This document shows, piece after piece, positions 51,089-61,015 of a stretch of DNA of 64,000 bases (position 1 is the first letter of the stretch; each line of letters begins with the position of its first letter). Source of the stretch: Solimonas aquatica (lineage in GTDB: Bacteria > Pseudomonadota > Gammaproteobacteria > Nevskiales > Nevskiaceae); NCBI RefSeq assembly GCF_900111015.1, contig NZ_FOFS01000013.1, positions 118,837 to 182,836 of the forward strand, given 5' to 3'. The position numbers were made by a program, and so were the translations under genes. Under the pieces are notes generated by a model, which made no database searches, was not told where the DNA came from, and saw nothing but the letters and a program-made list of their open reading frames with translations.

Positions 51089-52741
51089 TTACATATTCGC
51101 GTAATTGGGTCCGCCGCCGCCCTCGGGCGCCACCCAGTTGATGTTCTGCGCCGGATCCTTGATGTCGCAGGTCTTGCAGTGCACGCAGTTCTGCGCATTG
51201 ATCTGGAAGCGCTTGGCGCCCGGCTCGCCCACCACTTCATACACGCCGGCCGGGCAGTAGCGCTGCGCCGGTTCATCGTACAGCGGCAGGTTCTGCGCAA
51301 TCGGCACGCTCGGGTCCTTGAGCTGCAGATGCACAGGCTGGTCTTCTTCGTGATTGGTGCTGGACAGGAACACCGAGGACAGCTTGTCGAAGGACAGCTT
51401 GCCGTCGGGCTTCGGATAGCTGATGCGCGGCGCCTCGGAAGCCTTCTTCAGGGTCTGATAGTCAGGCTTCAGATCATGCAGCGTGAACGGGAACTTGCCG
51501 CCGAACCAGTTCTGCTCGATGTAGTTGAGCGCACCGCCGATATAGACGCCGAACTTGTGCAGCAGCACGCCGAAGTTGCGGCTCTTGTACAGCTCCTCGT
51601 GCAGCCAGCTGGCCTTGAACAGCTCCGGATAGCGCTTGAGCTCGTCGCCACCCTCGGCGCCGGCCAGCAGCGCTTCGGCGGCGGCATCGGCGGCCAGCAT
51701 GCCGCACTTCATCGCGGTGTGGCTGCCCTTGATCTTGGCGAAGTTGAGCGTGCCGGCGTCGTCGCCGATCAGCACGCCGCCCGGGAAGGTGAGCTTGGGC
51801 AGCGAGTTGAGGCCGCCCTTGATCAGCGCGCGTGCGCCGTAGCTGGTGCGCGTGCCGCCTTCCAGATACTTGGCAATCACCGGATGGTGCTTGAAGCGCT
51901 GGAACTCGTCGAAGGGTGACAGATGCGGATTGGAATACGACAGCGGCACGATCAGGCCGACCAGCACCTGATTGTTTTCGAAGTGGTACAGGAACGCACC
52001 GCCCGGGGTGTCATTGCCCAGCGGCCAGCCGGCGCCGTGAATCACCAGGCCCGGCTCATGCTTGGCCGGATCGATGGTCCAGACTTCCTTGATGCCGATG
52101 CCGTAATGCTGCGGATCGGCCTCGCTGTCGAGCCGGTACTGGGCGATCAGCTGCTTGCCGATATGGCCACGGCAGCCTTCGGCGAAGAAGGTGTACTTGG
52201 CGCGCAGCTCCATGCCGGGCGCGAAGTCGGCCTTGTGCTCGCCTTCGCGGTTGATGCCCATGTCGCCGATGGTCACGCCCTTGACCACGCCGTCTTCGAT
52301 GATCGGCGTCTGCGCCGCGAAGCCCGGGTAGATCTCCACACCCAGGTCTTCGGCCTGCTTGGCCAGCCAGCGGCAGAGATTGCCCAGCGAGATGACGTAA
52401 TTGCCCTCGTTGTGCATGGGCTTGGGAATGAACAGGCCCGGCGCCTTCAGGGCGCTGGTCTCGCTCAGGAAGAAGTAGACCTCGTCGCGCTTGACCGGCA
52501 CGTTGAGCGGCGCGCCGCGCTGCTGCCAGTCCGGAAACAGCTCATTGAGCGCACGCGGTTCGAGCACTGCGCCGGAGAGGATATGGGCGCCCACTTCCGA
52601 GCCCTTCTCCACCACGCAGACTGCCAGCTCCTTGCCCGCCTCCGCCGCCTTCTGCTTCAGACGGCAGGCCGCCGCGAGTCCGGAAGGACCGGCGCCGACG
52701 ATGACCACGTCGTACTCCATCACATCGCGTTCTACAGACAT
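51089..52741 (-). CDS. ETF:ubiquinone oxidoreductase
   Basis: The 550-residue membrane-bound flavoprotein passes electrons from ETF to ubiquinone. FAD binding is at VVIVGAGPSGLAAACRL, and the C-terminal [4Fe-4S] site has CVHCKTCDIKDP and CPAGVYE. Its length matches the family (~550). It is first in the module with etfB and etfA. ATG 52741 gives a short leader before MEYDVVIVG; ATG 52720 is an alternative. Confidence 0.96.
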   Translation of the reverse strand: MSVERDVMEYDVVIVGAGPSGLAAACRLKQKAAEAGKELAVCVVEKGSEVGAHILSGAVLEPRALNELFPDWQQRGAPLNVPVKRDEVYFFLSETSALKAPGLFIPKPMHNEGNYVISLGNLCRWLAKQAEDLGVEIYPGFAAQTPIIEDGVVKGVTIGDMGINREGEHKADFAPGMELRAKYTFFAEGCRGHIGKQLIAQYRLDSEADPQHYGIGIKEVWTIDPAKHEPGLVIHGAGWPLGNDTPGGAFLYHFENNQVLVGLIVPLSYSNPHLSPFDEFQRFKHHPVIAKYLEGGTRTSYGARALIKGGLNSLPKLTFPGGVLIGDDAGTLNFAKIKGSHTAMKCGMLAADAAAEALLAGAEGGDELKRYPELFKASWLHEELYKSRNFGVLLHKFGVYIGGALNYIEQNWFGGKFPFTLHDLKPDYQTLKKASEAPRISYPKPDGKLSFDKLSSVFLSSTNHEEDQPVHLQLKDPSVPIAQNLPLYDEPAQRYCPAGVYEVVGEPGAKRFQINAQNCVHCKTCDIKDPAQNINWVAPEGGGGPNYANM

Positions 52742-52878
52742 TCGCTCGCTTTCCTAAAGTGGCTGGCTGCGGCCGGCATCGCACGGCCTACCCGATTTCA
52801 AGTCCATCATTGTATTACGTGACGGTCTCTGACGCAGCGCCGCGCGAACAATCAAAACTGGCAATAAGGCCAAGCAAA

Positions 52879-53400
52879 TCAGGCCATCAGGCGGCGAATT
52901 CCGAGCAGACACAGGGCCGCCACCAGGCCTGCGAGCACGTCATCGGCCATGATCCCCAGGCCGCCGCCGACGCGGCGATCCAGCACCCGGATCGGCCAGG
53001 GCTTGGCGATATCGAAGAGCCGGAACAGCACGAATGCCAGAAACATGCCCAGCGCCCAGCCGCCGGGACCGGCGGGTGCGGCATAAACCAGCGGCGCGGC
53101 GGCGATGAGATAGCCGACGATCTCGTCAAATACGATGCCGCCGTAATCGTGCACGCCCAGCAGCCGCGCACTTTCGCCGCAGATCCAGCAGCCGGCGACA
53201 AACAGCAGCGCGACCAGTCCGGCGTACAAGAGCCAGGGCAGCCACAGCAAGGGCAGGAACAGCAGCACGCCGACCAGGGTGCCGAAGGTGCCCGGCGCAC
53301 GCGGCGCCAGGCCCGCGCCGAAGCCGAAGGCCAGCAGATGTTCGGGCGTGGACAGAATCAGCTGCGCCGGCGGTTTGGGAATGCGGGGATGCTCGGCCAT
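52879..53400 (-). CDS. pgpA: Phosphatidylglycerophosphatase A
   Basis: The 173-residue membrane phosphatase has the PgpA motifs FGFGAGLAPRAPGTFGTL, DYGGIVFDEIVG and DIAKPWPIRVLDRRVGGG, with acidic residues of the active site. It removes the phosphate from phosphatidylglycerophosphate. ATG 53400 matches the family N-terminus; a start 60 bp upstream runs back into thiL. It follows thiL by 10 bp, the usual order. Confidence 0.95.
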   Translation of the reverse strand: MAEHPRIPKPPAQLILSTPEHLLAFGFGAGLAPRAPGTFGTLVGVLLFLPLLWLPWLLYAGLVALLFVAGCWICGESARLLGVHDYGGIVFDEIVGYLIAAAPLVYAAPAGPGGWALGMFLAFVLFRLFDIAKPWPIRVLDRRVGGGLGIMADDVLAGLVAALCLLGIRRLMA

Positions 53401-53410
53401 GCCTGTCGTT

Positions 53411-54346
53411 CTAGAAGTGTTGATAGGAATCCGGCGCCGGCAGCGGCGCGCCGGACGCATCCAGCATACGCAAGCCGGGTGCCGCGACGACGCGCCCCAC
53501 CACGCTCAGCGGCAGCGCGCCGCAAGCTGCGCGGGCCTGCGCCAGCGCCGCCGGCGGCAGGCAGAGACAGAGCTCGTAGTCGTCGCCGCCATTTTGCAGG
53601 CGCAGACGCTGCGCCGGCATGACCGAACGGGCAAAGGCATCTGACATCGGCAGCTGCCCGACCTGCAGCTCGGCGCCCAGGCCGCTGGCATCGAGCACAT
53701 GGCCCAGATCGCCACACAGGCCGTCGGAGATATCGATGCCGGCGTGCGCCAGGCCGCGCAGGGCCAGGCCTGCGGCGTTGCGCGGACTGGGGCGGTCCAG
53801 GCGCGCACGCAGTACCGGGTCTGGCGACTGACCGACCTGCAACTGCTGCAGGGCCAGCGCGGCATCGCCCAGCGTGCCGGTCACGCAGACCAGATCGCCC
53901 GGCTGCGCGCCGTCGCGGCGCAGCGCCCGCCCCGGGGGCACGCTGCCCAGCACCGTGATGCTGATGCTCAATGGCCCGCGCGTGGTGTCGCCGCCGATGA
54001 GGGCCATGCCGGAGGCACGCGCCAGTGCGCCCAGGCCTTCGGCGAAAGCGGCGAGCCAGGCCTCATCCGCCTGCGGCAGGGTCAGCGCGAGCGTGAAGGC
54101 CAGGGGCTGCGCGCCCATCGCGGCAAGGTCGGAGAGATTCACCGCCAGCGCCTTGTGGCCGATGTCGGCGGGCGCGGTGTCGCGCGGAAAATGCCGGCCG
54201 GCGATCAGGGTGTCGCTGCTGATCGCCAGCTGCTCGCCCGGCGGCGGCGTGAGCAGCGCGCAGTCATCGCCGATGCCCAGCGCCACCGCCGGGTGCGCCG
54301 GCGTGAGCGCGGCAAAGTACCGGCGGATGAGCGCGAACTCATCCAT
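53411..54346 (-). CDS. thiL: Thiamine-monophosphate kinase
   Basis: The 311-residue PurM-like kinase makes thiamine diphosphate from the monophosphate. The DEFALIRRYF start, GIGDDCALLTPP, ISSDTLIAGRHFP, INLSD-like AVNLSDLAAMGA and DISDGLCGDLGH are present. It lies between nusB and pgpA in the common gammaproteobacterial order, 6 bp after nusB. Confidence 0.96.
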   Translation of the reverse strand: MDEFALIRRYFAALTPAHPAVALGIGDDCALLTPPPGEQLAISSDTLIAGRHFPRDTAPADIGHKALAVNLSDLAAMGAQPLAFTLALTLPQADEAWLAAFAEGLGALARASGMALIGGDTTRGPLSISITVLGSVPPGRALRRDGAQPGDLVCVTGTLGDAALALQQLQVGQSPDPVLRARLDRPSPRNAAGLALRGLAHAGIDISDGLCGDLGHVLDASGLGAELQVGQLPMSDAFARSVMPAQRLRLQNGGDDYELCLCLPPAALAQARAACGALPLSVVGRVVAAPGLRMLDASGAPLPAPDSYQHF

Positions 54347-54352
54347 GCGTTT

Positions 54353-54811
54353 TTACAGGCCGGTGCGGACTTCGTCGGCGCGCAGATCGTGCGCGAGCTT
54401 GTCCAGCACACCGTTGACGAACTTGTAGCCGTCTTCGGCGCCGAACATCTTGGCGAGGTTCACCGACTCGTTCACCGCCACCTTCCAGGGCACATCACTG
54501 CGATGCGCGATCTCGTAGGCGCCCAGCAGCAGAATCGCGTGCTCCACGGGATCCAGCTGCGCGAGCGGACGATCCAGATGCGGCACGATGGCCAGGGTCA
54601 GCTGCGGCGCCTCCTGCATCACACCGTTGAGCAGGGTTTCGAAGTAAGCCGGATCGGCGCGACCCAGGCCCTCTTCCTGCTCGCGGAACTGCTTGAGCAG
54701 AATCTCCACCGGCGTTTCATTGAGCAGCCACTGATACAGGGCCTGCACGGTCAGGCGCCGCGCCAGACCACGACGGCTTTGCGGCTGCGCATTGGCAGGC
54801 ATCTCGCTCAT
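54353..54811 (-). CDS. nusB: Transcription antitermination factor NusB
   Basis: The 152-residue all-helical NusB binds boxA with NusE in rRNA antitermination. RRGLARRLTVQALYQW and AVNESVNLAKMFGAEDGYKFVNGVLD (split over the C-terminal helices) are characteristic. It is slightly longer than E. coli NusB (139) at the N-terminus. It overlaps ribH by 4 bp (ATGA). Confidence 0.96.
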   Translation of the reverse strand: MSEMPANAQPQSRRGLARRLTVQALYQWLLNETPVEILLKQFREQEEGLGRADPAYFETLLNGVMQEAPQLTLAIVPHLDRPLAQLDPVEHAILLLGAYEIAHRSDVPWKVAVNESVNLAKMFGAEDGYKFVNGVLDKLAHDLRADEVRTGL

Positions 54812-55347
54812 GACAGCTCCTTGCGCAGACGCAGCATTTCCAGCATCGCCGCCGCCGCTTCATAACCCTTGTTGGCGCGACCGGGACCGGCGCGCTCCCT
54901 GGCCTGCCTGACCGTGTTCACGGTGAGCACACCGAAGCCCAGCGGCTTGCCGGTTTTCAGCTGCACCTCGATCAGGCCGCGCGCGCACTCACCGGCCACG
55001 TAATCGAAATGCGGGGTGTCGCCACGAATCACCGCGCCCAGGGCCACCACGCCGTCGAAGCGCGATTCCAGCAGCAGCTGACAGGCCAGCGGCACTTCAA
55101 ACGCGCCGGGCGCGCGGATCAGCTCGATGCGCTGTTCGGCCACGCCCCAGTCCAGCAGGCATTGCCTGGCGCCGGCGACCAGGGCATCGACGATATCGGT
55201 GTTCCAGCGCGTGGCCAGCAGCGCGATGCGCGCCTTGGCGAATTCACCGGGCCTGGCCTCATCGGGCGCGGCATAGCCGGTCTTGGCATCGGCCGGCAGC
55301 TGCGCAGCGGCTTTCTTCTTCACGTTCTTCTTCACAAGCTTAGTCAC
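54808..55347 (-). CDS. ribH: 6,7-dimethyl-8-ribityllumazine synthase
   Basis: The 179-residue RibH condenses the RibB product with the pyrimidine intermediate. APGAFEVPLAC, ALGAVIRGDTPHFDYV and FGVLTVNTVRQA are present. GTG 55347 overlaps the ribBX end by 8 bp, giving an unusually lysine-rich N-terminal tail ([10 protein letters not shown]). GTG 55335 is an alternative that shortens it by four residues. Confidence 0.93.
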   Translation of the reverse strand: MTKLVKKNVKKKAAAQLPADAKTGYAAPDEARPGEFAKARIALLATRWNTDIVDALVAGARQCLLDWGVAEQRIELIRAPGAFEVPLACQLLLESRFDGVVALGAVIRGDTPHFDYVAGECARGLIEVQLKTGKPLGFGVLTVNTVRQARERAGPGRANKGYEAAAAMLEMLRLRKELS

Positions 55348-56491
55348 AAGCCACGTACTCCAGAACTTCCAGACCGAAGCCGGAAATGCCCTGCATGCGC
55401 TTGGGCGCGGACAGCACGCGCATCTGGCGCACGCCGAGGTCGAACAGGATCTGCGCGCCGATGCCATAGGTGCGCAGCAGCGGGCGCTGATCGTGCGGCA
55501 CTTCATCGGGCATGTTCAGGGCCACGATCTGCTGCACCAGCTCGCGTGCCGACTCGGACTTGCGCAGCAGCACCACCACGCCACTGCCTTCTTCGGCGAT
55601 GCGCTTCATGGCGCGGCGCAGCGGCCAGGGAAAGTTTTCATGCTGCACGCCCAGCACGTCCTGCAGGGTGTTGCGCAGATGCACGCGCACCAGGGTCGGC
55701 TTGTCCGAATCCACCGCGCCCTTCACCAGGGCCAGATGCACGGTGTTGTCGATGGTGTCCTGATAGGTCACCAGACGGAACTCGCCGAACTCGGTGTTGA
55801 CGTGCGTCTCCGCCACGCGCTCCACCGTGTGCTCATTGTCGAGCCGGTAACGGATCAGATCGGCAATGGTGCCGAGCTTGAGATCGTGTTCGCGCACGAA
55901 CTTTTCCAGATCGCCGCGCCGCGCCATGGTGCCGTCCTCGTTGAGCACCTCGACGATCACCGCCGCCGGTTCCAGACCGGCCAGACGCGCCAGATCGCAG
56001 CCCGCCTCGGTGTGGCCGGCGCGGGTCAGCACGCCGCCGGGCTGCGCCATCAGCGGGAAGATGTGGCCAGGCTGCACCAGATCTTCGGGCCGCGCCTCGC
56101 GCTGCACGGCGGTGCGCACGGTGTGCGCGCGGTCATGCGCGGAGATGCCGGTGGTCACACCCTGCGCGGCTTCGATGGACACCGTGAACGCAGTCTTGTG
56201 ATTCTCTTCATTGCGCGAAACCATCTGCGGCAGACGCAGCTGACGGCAACGCTCGCGGGTCAGCGTCAGGCAGATCAGGCCGCGGCCGAAGCGCGCCATG
56301 AAGTTGATGTCCTCGGCCTTGACCAGCTCGGCGGCCATCAGGATGTCGCCCTCGTTCTCGCGGTCCTCATCATCCATCAGCACCACCATCTTGCCGGCGC
56401 GAAAGTCGGCGATGATGTCCTCGATGGGATCGAGCTTGCCCAGCGGCCCATGCGTGGGCCGCGGCGTGTCGAGTTTTACCGGCTTGTTCAT
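55340..56491 (-). CDS. ribBX: RibB fused to a degenerate GTP cyclohydrolase II domain
   Basis: The 383-residue protein has an intact 3,4-dihydroxy-2-butanone-4-phosphate synthase half ([10 protein letters not shown] at 40-49, [13 protein letters not shown]) and a C-terminal RibA-like half. That half has lost the zinc cysteines: the position of HSEC...CDCG reads [13 protein letters not shown]. This is the RibBX layout described in Proteobacteria, active only as DHBP synthase. The intact RibA at 32965-33567 supplies the other activity. The start ATG 56491 is 2 bp after the ribE stop. Confidence 0.92.
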   Translation of the reverse strand: MNKPVKLDTPRPTHGPLGKLDPIEDIIADFRAGKMVVLMDDEDRENEGDILMAAELVKAEDINFMARFGRGLICLTLTRERCRQLRLPQMVSRNEENHKTAFTVSIEAAQGVTTGISAHDRAHTVRTAVQREARPEDLVQPGHIFPLMAQPGGVLTRAGHTEAGCDLARLAGLEPAAVIVEVLNEDGTMARRGDLEKFVREHDLKLGTIADLIRYRLDNEHTVERVAETHVNTEFGEFRLVTYQDTIDNTVHLALVKGAVDSDKPTLVRVHLRNTLQDVLGVQHENFPWPLRRAMKRIAEEGSGVVVLLRKSESARELVQQIVALNMPDEVPHDQRPLLRTYGIGAQILFDLGVRQMRVLSAPKRMQGISGFGLEVLEYVACD

Positions 56492-56493
56492 GT

Positions 56494-57087
56494 TCAGCTC
56501 CTGGCTTCCAGCAGGCGTTCCAGATAGCGCGCGATCAGGTCCACTTCCAGATTCACGGCATCGCCGGCCTTGAGACCCCCCAGCGTGGTATGCGTCAGGG
56601 TGTGGGGGATGATGTTAACGCCAAAGCGGCGGCCATCGACTTCGTTCACCGTCAGGCTGATGCCGTCGATGCAGATCGAGCCCTTGCGCGCCACATAGCG
56701 CGCCAGCGCCGCCTGCACCTCGAAGACCATGCGCGTGGAACGGTCCTCCTCGTGACGCTCGACGAGCTGGCCGACGCCATCGACATGGCCGGAGACCAGG
56801 TGCCCGCCCAGGGGCTTGTCCGGCGTGAGCGCGCGTTCCAGGTTGACGCGGCGCCCGGCCTGCCAGCCGCCAGCCGTGGTGGCGCTCAGGGTCTCTCCGG
56901 AGAGGTCCGCCGTGAAGCGGTTTTCGTCGAAGGCAATCGCGGTCAGGCAGACGCCGTTGACGGCGATGCTGTCGCCCATGCGCACGCCGCGCAGATAGCC
57001 GGGCGCGGCGAACACCATGCGCCGGTCGCCGCCGTGATTTTCGACGGATTCGATCTGGCCCAGGGCCTCGATGATGCCGGTGAACAT
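56494..57087 (-). CDS. ribE: Riboflavin synthase alpha chain
   Basis: The 197-residue RibE (RibC of E. coli naming) dismutates two lumazines to riboflavin. It has the two internally duplicated barrel halves, [16 protein letters not shown] and [14 protein letters not shown], with [17 protein letters not shown] 57087 gives the diagnostic MFTGIIE start; upstream codons are non-coding. It is 13 bp after ribD. Confidence 0.95.
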   Translation of the reverse strand: MFTGIIEALGQIESVENHGGDRRMVFAAPGYLRGVRMGDSIAVNGVCLTAIAFDENRFTADLSGETLSATTAGGWQAGRRVNLERALTPDKPLGGHLVSGHVDGVGQLVERHEEDRSTRMVFEVQAALARYVARKGSICIDGISLTVNEVDGRRFGVNIIPHTLTHTTLGGLKAGDAVNLEVDLIARYLERLLEARS

Positions 57088-57100
57088 TCGAAAACTCCGA

Positions 57101-58183
57101 TTACCACAAGGGAACATAGTGCAGACGCAGGTCCTGGCCGACGCTGCGCGCATCCAGCAGGCGCAGCTGCGGCGCCTGCGCCAGTGTCTCAAGCCCCGGC
57201 AGCGTCAGCAGCGGCCGCGCCGCCTCGCCCAGCAGCTTGGGGGCCAGGTACACGATCAGCGCATCGACCAGCCGCTCGCGCATCAGGCTGCCTGCCAGGC
57301 GCGGCCCGCATTCGACCAGCAGCTCGTTGACGCCGCGCTGCGCCAGCGCGCTGAGCGCATGCTGCAGGCTCAGCTGCCCCTGCGCATCACGCGCAATGAC
57401 GAGGTTCTCCACACCGGCCGGTGCCGGCTGCGCCTCGGCGGTGAGCCACCAGCGCGCTGCGCCCTCGCCCCAGACACGCGCCGTGGCCGGCACCCGCGCA
57501 CCGCCATCCAGCACCACGCGATCCGGCTGGCGCGGCGTGGCGTAGTCGCGCACTGAGAGCTGCGGATCATCGGCCAGCACCGTGCCGGAGGCGGTGAGCA
57601 CCGCGCCGGCCTCGGCGCGCAGGCGATGCACATCGGCGCGGGCGGCGGCGCCGGTGATCCACTGGCTCTCGCCGCTGGCCATGGCCGTGCGTCCGTCCAG
57701 GCTGGCCGCGAGCTTGAGCGTGAGCCAGGGCCGGCCGCGCTGCATGCGTGAGAAGAAACCGCGATTGAGCGCCTGCGCCGGCGCCTCCAGCAGCCCGGTT
57801 TCCACGGCGATGCCGGCCTGCCGCAGGCGCTGCACGCCGCTGCCGGCGACCTTGGGATTGGGATCGATGCTGGCCACGCAGACCTTGGCCACGCCCGCGG
57901 CGATCAGGGCATCGGCACAGGGCGGCGTGCGGCCATGATGCGAGCAGGGTTCGAGCGTGACATAGAGCTCGGCGCCACGCGCCGCCGCACCCGCTGCGCG
58001 CAGGGCGTGCACCTCGGCATGCGGCTCACCGGCGCGCAGATGCGCGCCTTCGCCGATCACCCGACCGTCCTTGACGATCACACAGCCGACGCGCGGATTG
58101 GGATGCGTGCTGCAGCGGCCCTGCTCAGCCAGCTGCAGGGCGCGCGCCATGTATTCGGCCGCTGCGGCGGCGCTGCTGCTCAT
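57101..58183 (-). CDS. ribD: Bifunctional riboflavin deaminase/reductase
   Basis: The 360-residue protein has an N-terminal zinc deaminase domain with HAEVHAL and PCSHHGRTPPC, and a C-terminal NADPH reductase with KLAASLDGRTA and LLVECGPRLAGSL. It does two consecutive steps in riboflavin synthesis. ATG 58183 gives MSSSAAAAAEYMARAL, 2 bp after the nrdR stop. Confidence 0.95.
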   Translation of the reverse strand: MSSSAAAAAEYMARALQLAEQGRCSTHPNPRVGCVIVKDGRVIGEGAHLRAGEPHAEVHALRAAGAAARGAELYVTLEPCSHHGRTPPCADALIAAGVAKVCVASIDPNPKVAGSGVQRLRQAGIAVETGLLEAPAQALNRGFFSRMQRGRPWLTLKLAASLDGRTAMASGESQWITGAAARADVHRLRAEAGAVLTASGTVLADDPQLSVRDYATPRQPDRVVLDGGARVPATARVWGEGAARWWLTAEAQPAPAGVENLVIARDAQGQLSLQHALSALAQRGVNELLVECGPRLAGSLMRERLVDALIVYLAPKLLGEAARPLLTLPGLETLAQAPQLRLLDARSVGQDLRLHYVPLW

Positions 58184-58185
58184 GT

Positions 58186-58713
58186 TCAGGCGTTCTTGCG
58201 CCGCTTGGCGGGCGTTTCGTTTTCCAGCAGCGGCAGCTGCGAGCGGCGCTCTTCGGCGGTCGGCTGCGACTGCAGGCGCTCGATCTCTTCGCGGAAGGCG
58301 TTGACGTCCTCGAAGGCGCGGTAGATGGAGGCGAAGCGCACGTAGGCGACATGGTCCAGATCGCGCAGCTCTTCCATCACCCACTCGCCGATCTGGCGCG
58401 AGGGCAGTTCACGCTCGCCGCTGCCACGCGCCTTGCGCATCACGTTCTCCACCGCGTGATCCACCGCCTCCGGCGACACCGGCCGCTTGTAGATCGCATG
58501 GCCGATGCCCTCGCGCAGCTTGTCCTCGCGAAACGGCTCGGGCACGCCGCTGCGCTTGACCACATTGGGCATGGTCAGCTGCGCGCGCTCGAAGGTGGTG
58601 AAGCGCCCGCCGCAGTGCTCGCACTCGCGCCGTCGTCGCACCTGCGTGCCGTCCTCCGCCAGCCGCGAATCCACCACGCGGGTGTCGGGCGCTTTGCAGA
58701 AGGGGCATTGCAT
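58186..58713 (-). CDS. nrdR: Ribonucleotide reductase repressor NrdR
   Basis: The 175-residue NrdR has a zinc ribbon with C3, C6, C31 and C34 (CPFC...CEHC) and an ATP-cone domain ([20 protein letters not shown]). It represses nrd operons in response to nucleotide levels. The C-terminal 25 residues ([11 protein letters not shown] to KRRKNA) are extra to the ~150-residue norm. It is 91 bp after glyA on the same strand, in the common glyA-nrdR-rib order. Confidence 0.95.
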   Translation of the reverse strand: MQCPFCKAPDTRVVDSRLAEDGTQVRRRRECEHCGGRFTTFERAQLTMPNVVKRSGVPEPFREDKLREGIGHAIYKRPVSPEAVDHAVENVMRKARGSGERELPSRQIGEWVMEELRDLDHVAYVRFASIYRAFEDVNAFREEIERLQSQPTAEERRSQLPLLENETPAKRRKNA

Positions 58714-58804
58714 GGGCTAGACGCCCGTGAGGCGGCAGACGTGAGGCGTGCAGCGCGAACAGCCGCCTGCCGTACTCTTGTCCTTACGCCTCACGCCGCG
58801 CTCC

Positions 58805-60082
58805 TCACGCCGGACGCTTTCCGTAGACCGGGAAGCGTGCGCACAGCGCTTCCACCTCGCCGCGCACCTTGGTGATCGTGCCTTCCGCATCGCCGGCGCT
58901 CATGGCATCGACGATGTCGGCGATCCAGCCGGCGACCTGGGCCATCTCGGCTTCCTTGAAGCCGCGCGTGGTGGAGGCCGGCGAACCCAGACGCAGACCC
59001 GAAGTCACGAACGGCGACTTGGGATCATTGGGCACGGAGTTCTTGTTGACGGTGATGTGGGCCTTGCCCAGCGCCGCCTCGGCATCCTTGCCGGTGACGT
59101 TCTTGGCAATCAGATCGAGCAGGAACAGGTGATTGTCGGTGCCGCCGGACACCACCTTGTAGCCGCGATCCAGAAACACCTTGGCCATCGCGCGGGCATT
59201 GGCCACCACCTGCTTCTGGTAGGTCTTGAAGCCCGGATCGAGCGCTTCCTTGAAAGCCACGGCCTTGGCGGCGATCACGTGCATCAGCGGACCGCCCTGG
59301 ATGCCCGGGAACACCGCGGAGTTGAGCTTCTTGTTGAATTCTTCACTCTGGCCCTTGGACAGGATGATGCCGCCGCGCGGGCCGCGCAGGGTCTTGTGCG
59401 TGGTGCTGGTGACCACGTGCGCGTAGGGCAGCGGGCTGGGATATTCACCGGCGGCGACCAGACCGGCGATATGCGCCATGTCCACCCAGAAGATGGCGCC
59501 GACCTGGTCGGCGATGGCGCGCATGCGCTTCCAGTCCTTCACGCGCGAGTAGGCCGAGAAGCCGCCGATCAGCATCTTCGGCTTGGTCTCCAGCGCGATG
59601 CGCTCCATCTCGTCGTAATTGATCAGGCCGGTTTCCGGGTCCAGACCGTAGGGCACGATCTTGTACTGCTTGCCGGAGAAGTTGGCCGGGTTGCCGTGCG
59701 TGAGATGACCGCCCTGCGCCAGGTTCATGCCCATCACCGTGTCGCCGGGATTGACCATGGCCAGGAAGATCGCGGCATTGGCCTGGGCGCCGGAATGCGG
59801 CTGCACATTGGCGTAGTCGCAGTCGAAGAGCTTCTTGAGGCGGTCGATGGCCAGCTGCTCGGCGATGTCCACGAACTCGCAGCCGCCGTAGTAACGCTTG
59901 CCGGGATAACCTTCCGCGTACTTGTTGGTGAGCTGGCTGCCCTGGGCTTCCATCACCGCCGGGCTGCAATAGTTTTCCGAGGCGATCAGCTCGATATGGG
60001 CTTCCTGCCGCGCCGCTTCGGCCTGCACGGCGCGGTTCAGTTCAGGGTCGAAGTCGGCAAGACGGGGGGCGCGCTCGAACAT
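58805..60082 (-). CDS. glyA: Serine hydroxymethyltransferase
   Basis: The 425-residue PLP enzyme interconverts serine and glycine, charging tetrahydrofolate. [14 protein letters not shown] and [14 protein letters not shown] are present, and the PLP lysine is in [18 protein letters not shown] 60082 gives [12 protein letters not shown]; an upstream start would read into the leader. The ~108-bp leader holds no clear promoter consensus. Confidence 0.97.
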   Translation of the reverse strand: MFERAPRLADFDPELNRAVQAEAARQEAHIELIASENYCSPAVMEAQGSQLTNKYAEGYPGKRYYGGCEFVDIAEQLAIDRLKKLFDCDYANVQPHSGAQANAAIFLAMVNPGDTVMGMNLAQGGHLTHGNPANFSGKQYKIVPYGLDPETGLINYDEMERIALETKPKMLIGGFSAYSRVKDWKRMRAIADQVGAIFWVDMAHIAGLVAAGEYPSPLPYAHVVTSTTHKTLRGPRGGIILSKGQSEEFNKKLNSAVFPGIQGGPLMHVIAAKAVAFKEALDPGFKTYQKQVVANARAMAKVFLDRGYKVVSGGTDNHLFLLDLIAKNVTGKDAEAALGKAHITVNKNSVPNDPKSPFVTSGLRLGSPASTTRGFKEAEMAQVAGWIADIVDAMSAGDAEGTITKVRGEVEALCARFPVYGKRPA

Positions 60083-60190
60083 GGCGGGGCGGTCCTTTAA
60101 AGAAACGGGCGTGACAAAAAGGGCGCGTATTCTAACCGGTCCGCCCTGGCAACGCGTCCCTGCCCCCACGATGGCTGGGGCCGGCCTCGG

Positions 60191-60859
60191 CTACGGGCCG
60201 CTAGCGCTTGTGGCACGCCAGCGTTCGGCCCCCAGAAAAATCAGGCGCAGCTGGCCCACGAAGCGCTCTTCCAGCTCGCGCGCGGCCTGACCCTGGCCTT
60301 CCGGCAGATCCAGGATTTCGCCGGCCGCCCCCAGCATGGTATTGACCACCAGACTGCAGATCAGCTCCAGATCGGCAGTGGGCAGATCGGCGCGAAAGCC
60401 CAGCAGGCGCAGGTCCTGCGCCATCTCGCGCACGAAGTGCGCAACCTCGCTGCGGATCGCCTGACGCAGCAGCGGCGAACCGCCGGCGCGTTCGCTGGCG
60501 GCGAGGCGGAACTGGCGCGGGTGTGCACGCACGTAGGCCGAATAGATGCGCACCGAGCTGCGGATGATGTCCTCGGTGGGCAGGCCGGCCTGGCGCGCCT
60601 CGCGCAGCAGACGGCGCAGCACCAGCCCCGCCTCCTCCACCAGGCTCAGCCCCAGCTCGTCCAGATCGCGGAAGTGCCGGTAGAAGGCCGTGGGCACCAC
60701 GCCCGCCTCACGCGTCACCTCGCGCAGGCTCAGGCCCGGAAAGCTCTGGCCACGGCTGAGCAGATCCAGCGCTGCCTCGCGCAGGCGCTCGCGGGTGTGC
60801 TGCTTGCGCTCGCTGCGGCTCAGCACCGCTACCGGCAGGGGTTCCACATGCTTGGCCAT
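60191..60859 (-). CDS. desT: DesT/FabR-type TetR regulator of unsaturated fatty acids
   Basis: The 222-residue regulator carries the FabR/DesT-like helix-turn-helix (LSLREVTREAGVVPTAFYRHF) and RDLDELGLSLVEE, and is divergent from a ferredoxin reductase/desaturase pair as DesT is in Pseudomonas. DesT senses the unsaturated to saturated acyl-CoA ratio. Two matching 18-bp palindromes lie between the genes. ATG 60859 has AGGA at 6 bp; a GTG one codon upstream is rejected. Confidence 0.9.
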   Translation of the reverse strand: MAKHVEPLPVAVLSRSERKQHTRERLREAALDLLSRGQSFPGLSLREVTREAGVVPTAFYRHFRDLDELGLSLVEEAGLVLRRLLREARQAGLPTEDIIRSSVRIYSAYVRAHPRQFRLAASERAGGSPLLRQAIRSEVAHFVREMAQDLRLLGFRADLPTADLELICSLVVNTMLGAAGEILDLPEGQGQAARELEERFVGQLRLIFLGAERWRATSASGP

Positions 60860-60944
60860 CACGGGTCCTGGTCTTTGTTCACGGCAGCACTATATTGTTT
60901 TTTATTGACATTTACCAAATATCCGGAGTTGACACAGAGCATTC

Positions 60945-60962
60945 AGTGAACAGTTGTTGACT
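60945..60962. promoter_or_regulatory. DesT operator 1
   Basis: AGTGAACAGTTGTTGACT is a palindrome of the DesT/FabR kind, in the gap between the regulator and the ferredoxin reductase. Confidence 0.8.
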
Positions 60963-60976
60963 ACAAACCGGTTTTA

Positions 60977-60994
60977 AGTAAACATTTGTTCACT
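60977..60994. promoter_or_regulatory. DesT operator 2
   Basis: AGTAAACATTTGTTCACT is the second, more symmetric palindrome, 32 bp centre to centre from the first (about three helical turns), and 22 bp before the reductase start. Confidence 0.8.
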
Positions 60995-61015
60995 CAAAGC
61001 CGATCCGGAGTCACG

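Noticed and set aside
56492..57100. Possible FMN riboswitch within the rib operon
   Set aside because: Gene gaps are only 2-13 bp and no conserved riboswitch core was seen there or before ribA.
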